Source of the DNA: a virus
Length of the DNA: 21,624 nucleotides
Virus record (IMG/VR): IMGVR_UViG_3300006641_000217
Span: 1 to 21,624 of that record
Direction: 5' to 3' (one strand)
The notes beneath the pieces were generated by a model, which saw nothing but the letters and a program-made list of their open reading frames with translations, had not been told where the DNA came from and searched no databases. A program made the position numbers and the translations under genes. Shown piece after piece: positions 19,371 through 21,624 of this stretch (the stretch's first letter is position 1; each line of letters begins with the position of its first letter).

Positions 19371-19559
19371 TTATGCCTTTGCTTCCTTACGTGCATTTTT
19401 TGTTTCAGTGATTTCGTTACGGCGAGCCTTAACTGCCTTGGCTAATTCACCCAATGCCTTACGGGCACGTGTGCCTGCGGCATTATTACCCTTTTCGAAC
19501 TTCTCATGTTCTACTAGGTATGCTTCCAAATGTGTATTGATATCATTATGTGCGCTCAT
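19371..19559 (-). CDS. Histone H1 (Hc1)-like small basic protein, 62 aa
   Basis: Begins MSAHNDINTHLEAYLVEHEK. The core KFEKGNNAAGTRARKALGEL followed by AKAVKARRNEI resembles the Hc1 family of chlamydial histone-H1-like proteins (K-x-EKGN-x-AA-x-R-x-R...L-x-KxAKxxRKE). It is helical and rich in Lys, Arg and Ala. Such proteins may bind and compact DNA; in phages similar short proteins are widespread but not characterised. The ATG overlaps the preceding stop as ATGA, and the hairpin at 19343-19366 follows directly. The family link is from pattern memory, not a search. Confidence 0.7.
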   Translation of the reverse strand: MSAHNDINTHLEAYLVEHEKFEKGNNAAGTRARKALGELAKAVKARRNEITETKNARKEAKA

Positions 19560-19822
19560 GTTTTCTCCTTTGATTTACGCTTAGTTTTTGGCTTTACGGC
19601 CTTTTCAACAACTGCACCTTCATAACCTGGATGATACGGTGCCTCATCGACCAGTTTCTTTTGTTCGTATTCACGCAATGCTTGACTAACATCACGCTTT
19701 AATGCTTCCCAATCAGTAAAAAATTCTACGCTACCATCTTCATACTCTTTTCGTGTACTATGGCTACCTATTGTTACTTTGGGCCATACATCTACTGATT
19801 GTTTAGTTCGTTTTGTTGCCAT
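19556..19822 (-). CDS. Conserved small phage protein, 88 aa
   Basis: Begins [20 protein letters not shown]. Core: HSTRKEYEDGSVEFFTDWEA, then LKRDVSQALREYEQK. The C-terminus is Lys/Pro-rich (VKPKTKRKSKEKT) and looks disordered. The WPKVTIGSHS-x-R-x-EY-x-DGS-x-x-FFTDW-x-ALK-x-DV pattern is typical of a T4-like phage protein with no known role. It overlaps the end of the second SGNH gene by 31 bases in another frame; the ribosome site AAGGAAAAACTT before the ATG supports this start. It is coupled to the Hc1-like gene by ATGA, and both carry basic tails. Confidence 0.75.
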   Translation of the reverse strand: MATKRTKQSVDVWPKVTIGSHSTRKEYEDGSVEFFTDWEALKRDVSQALREYEQKKLVDEAPYHPGYEGAVVEKAVKPKTKRKSKEKT

Positions 19823-20583
19823 AAGTTTTTCCTTTTCAAAAATGGTATAATAACTTCTTCAGTATATATCTTGTGTTGTGCTGTACCGGGATGTGGATCA
19901 CCTTCTATAGGGAACGGTAAGCCTGAGTATTTCATAACCCATGATTGACAATCTTCAGCGTCTATCCAATTATCAAAATCAATTAAATCATATAGGTATT
20001 TCACATCAGGATGATCAATTATATCTATATGGTCATCTATGGCTTTAGGATTAGGGTATCTAATTTTAAGATGACTATTAAAAACATCCATAAAATACTT
20101 AGTCATGAAATAAGATACTCCGTGACTTTTTAAAAACCATTGTACATTCAATATATGTTCTATGGTTGATATTACGGATCCTACGTCATCATAGTAATGC
20201 TTATAATAATTGGTTGATAACCTATCATCCCAGTGGTCATTTATCAAGTAATAACCTGAGTCACTAACAATTCTGACAGGATTACAATCATTGTCAACAT
20301 ATCCAAATTTGTGACTCTCTGAGTTACCCTCGTGAAAATAAAATTCATTTCTATGGCTACCTGACCACATAATACCAACTAATATATCTTTTGGATTGTG
20401 ATTCTTTAATGCTTCTAGTGTGTGAAAAATTGTTTTCTTACTTATAATCCCATTACTACCGGCACTTTGTCCCAAGTATAAAACTTCAACGCCCATAGCC
20501 TGACTTAAATGATAGGGCCATGTTTTATGACGACCTGGAAATTGTGTAAAACTACATCCAGCAGATATAAGCAGTTTTGTCAT
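19792..20583 (-). CDS. SGNH hydrolase-like protein, second copy
   Basis: 263 residues. Block I reads [11 protein letters not shown] (7-17) with candidate Ser11; block III-like GSNG is at 42-45; block V is GDPHPG (228-233) with D229 and H231 as catalytic pair. This matches the SGNH/GDSL superfamily, but the protein differs clearly from the SGNH at 11647-12372 (long aromatic middle part with [11 protein letters not shown]). No signal peptide. Many phage and polysaccharide-locus SGNH proteins act on glycans, but the substrate is unknown. ATG overlaps the guaC stop as ATGA, tying it to purine metabolism by expression only. Confidence 0.75.
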   Translation of the reverse strand: MTKLLISAGCSFTQFPGRHKTWPYHLSQAMGVEVLYLGQSAGSNGIISKKTIFHTLEALKNHNPKDILVGIMWSGSHRNEFYFHEGNSESHKFGYVDNDCNPVRIVSDSGYYLINDHWDDRLSTNYYKHYYDDVGSVISTIEHILNVQWFLKSHGVSYFMTKYFMDVFNSHLKIRYPNPKAIDDHIDIIDHPDVKYLYDLIDFDNWIDAEDCQSWVMKYSGLPFPIEGDPHPGTAQHKIYTEEVIIPFLKRKNLWQQNELNNQ

Positions 20584-21624
20584 TTGGCAAATATGTTATT
20601 GTATTGTTTATTGACTCTTACAAATGTTGTACATTTGCTTAACTGTTTAAGTGAGTTTGCACCTACATAACTGCAAGTACTACGAATGCCACCTAACAAG
20701 TCTAACACAGTATGCTCAACAGATCCTTTAAAAGGCACTTCTACAGTTCTACCTTCGCTACTACGATAGTTTGCTACACCGCCATGATGTTTGTTCATAG
20801 CAGTATCACTACTCATTCCATAGAACTTAACGTATTCTCTACCTTCAATAACAGGTTGATATTCTGAAACACCCAATCTATCTTGTCCAGCAATAAAATA
20901 TTGACCAACATCAAAATACTTCTTAATGATTTCTCCTCCACCTTCAGCGTGTCCGGCTAACATGCCACCTAACATCACATAGTCCGCACCAGCACCAAAA
21001 GCCTTAGCAACATCACCAGGACAAGTACATCCACCGTCAGCCACAATATGTCCACCAAGACCGTGAGCGGCGTCGGCGCATTCAATAATAGCACTAAGTT
21101 GTGGGTACCCCACACCAGTTTGAATGCGAGTAGTACAAACGCTGCCAGGCCCAATACCCACTTTAACAATATCTGCTCCTCGTAATATCAATTCTTGCGT
21201 CATATCAGCAGTAACAACATTGCCTGCTATAATAGTATGCGTAGGATATTTATCACGAACCTTACTTACAAAGTCACAAAAATGTTCACTGTATCCATTA
21301 GCGATATCAATACAAATGAAATGTATTTCAGGATATACGTTTAAAGTTTGTTGTAAGTTAGTCCAGTCACGATCACTTGTACCTGTACTAACAGCAAAAT
21401 AGTTACCACCGATATCTTGTACAGTAGTATCCATGTACTCCATACTGATATTCTTTACAAGGCAAGTAAACATTTTATGTTTGTACAGTGCATGTGCCAT
21501 TTGTAACGTACCAACACCATCCATGTTAGCAGCCATGATAGGGACGCCAGTCCACTCAAAGCCGCTATGTTTGAACTTGAATGTACGTTCTAGGTTTACT
21601 TCTTTTCTGCTAGAAATTGTACTG
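20580..21624 (-). CDS. guaC: GMP reductase, N-terminus beyond right edge
   Basis: The last 347 codons of a protein running off the right edge; by comparison with E. coli GuaC about 20 residues are missing. GuaC reduces GMP to IMP with NADPH. Evidence: [37 protein letters not shown], the K-loop GPGSVCTTR with catalytic Cys, [50 protein letters not shown] and YVGANSL. These match GMP reductase rather than IMP dehydrogenase (no CBS domains; the [14 protein letters not shown] and FYGMSS features). An insertion of about 20 residues before FYGMSS ([20 protein letters not shown] and on) is absent from the E. coli enzyme as I recall it. It may tune purine pools in favour of adenine during replication of an AT-rich genome. 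Confidence 0.94.
   Translation of the reverse strand, partial: STISSRKEVNLERTFKFKHSGFEWTGVPIMAANMDGVGTLQMAHALYKHKMFTCLVKNISMEYMDTTVQDIGGNYFAVSTGTSDRDWTNLQQTLNVYPEIHFICIDIANGYSEHFCDFVSKVRDKYPTHTIIAGNVVTADMTQELILRGADIVKVGIGPGSVCTTRIQTGVGYPQLSAIIECADAAHGLGGHIVADGGCTCPGDVAKAFGAGADYVMLGGMLAGHAEGGGEIIKKYFDVGQYFIAGQDRLGVSEYQPVIEGREYVKFYGMSSDTAMNKHHGGVANYRSSEGRTVEVPFKGSVEHTVLDLLGGIRSTCSYVGANSLKQLSKCTTFVRVNKQYNNIFAK

Noticed and set aside
19368-19376. Second GCATAAATA box on the minus strand
   Set aside because: It overlaps the stop codon of the Hc1-like gene and the following terminator stem, so it is unlikely to start transcription of folE.
1-21624. tRNA genes, CRISPR arrays, insertion sequences, integrase or attachment sites
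   Set aside because: No cloverleaf-like segment, repeat-spacer pattern, transposase or recombinase was seen; intergenic gaps are too short to hide most of them.

Overview
This window looks like part of the genome of a T4-like (myovirus-type) bacteriophage. It is AT-rich and packed with short genes. Almost everything is on the minus strand, genes mostly overlap by 1, 4 or a few more bases, and many encode small proteins of the type seen in T4-like phages of aquatic bacteria. Alongside them sit enzymes such phages often carry: a FEN-type exonuclease, UvsE, MetK, FolE, QueD, QueE and GMP reductase. The host cannot be named from the sequence. An exported Ala/Lys/Pro-rich protein and a phasin-like protein would suit a Gram-negative, perhaps betaproteobacterial host, but this is a weak inference.

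Layout, left to right. Bases 1-3432 hold a partial gene cut by the left edge, an exported lipoprotein with a TIM-barrel glycosidase look, and a set of very small genes (91, 38, 39, 61 and 83 residues). A Rho-independent terminator follows, then a coding-like frame with no start codon lying +1 of a secreted Ala/Lys-rich protein, and a 54-residue basic protein. Bases 3429-8711 form a run of overlapping conserved small phage genes together with a flap-type 5'-3' exonuclease and the UV-damage endonuclease UvsE; two TTGACA-type promoters lie here. Bases 8792-10824 carry the only two plus-strand genes: a Gp88-like cysteine-motif protein and a protein with an altered zincin motif (HRxGH). Both begin with a short tag resembling the T4 capsid-targeting sequence, and a T4-late-like ATAAATA box lies upstream. 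Bases 10817-13710 hold a sugar module (GalE-like epimerase, SGNH hydrolase, GT4 glycosyltransferase). Bases 13942-19307 hold a SAM/7-deazaguanine module: MetK, QueE, QueD, a methyltransferase, a TagD-like cytidylyltransferase and FolE, interleaved with small membrane or helical proteins. Bases 19371-21624 hold a histone-H1 (Hc1)-like protein, a second SGNH hydrolase and GMP reductase, which is cut by the right edge.

How the genes may work together. FolE, QueD and QueE are the first three steps from GTP to 7-carboxy-7-deazaguanine, the precursor of preQ0 and of 7-deazaguanine DNA modifications that protect phage DNA from restriction. QueE needs SAM, and metK is two genes downstream of it. GMP reductase changes the balance of guanine and adenine nucleotides. 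QueC and a DNA-inserting transglycosylase (DpdA) are not in the window, so the end product is unknown. The sugar and cytidylyl genes share the same gene array, which leaves open whether they decorate virions, the cell surface or the modified base.

The least explained points are the start-less frame at 2728-2937, the noncanonical metal and cluster residues of QueD and QueE, the tagged plus-strand pair, and several tiny genes that are easy to miss.
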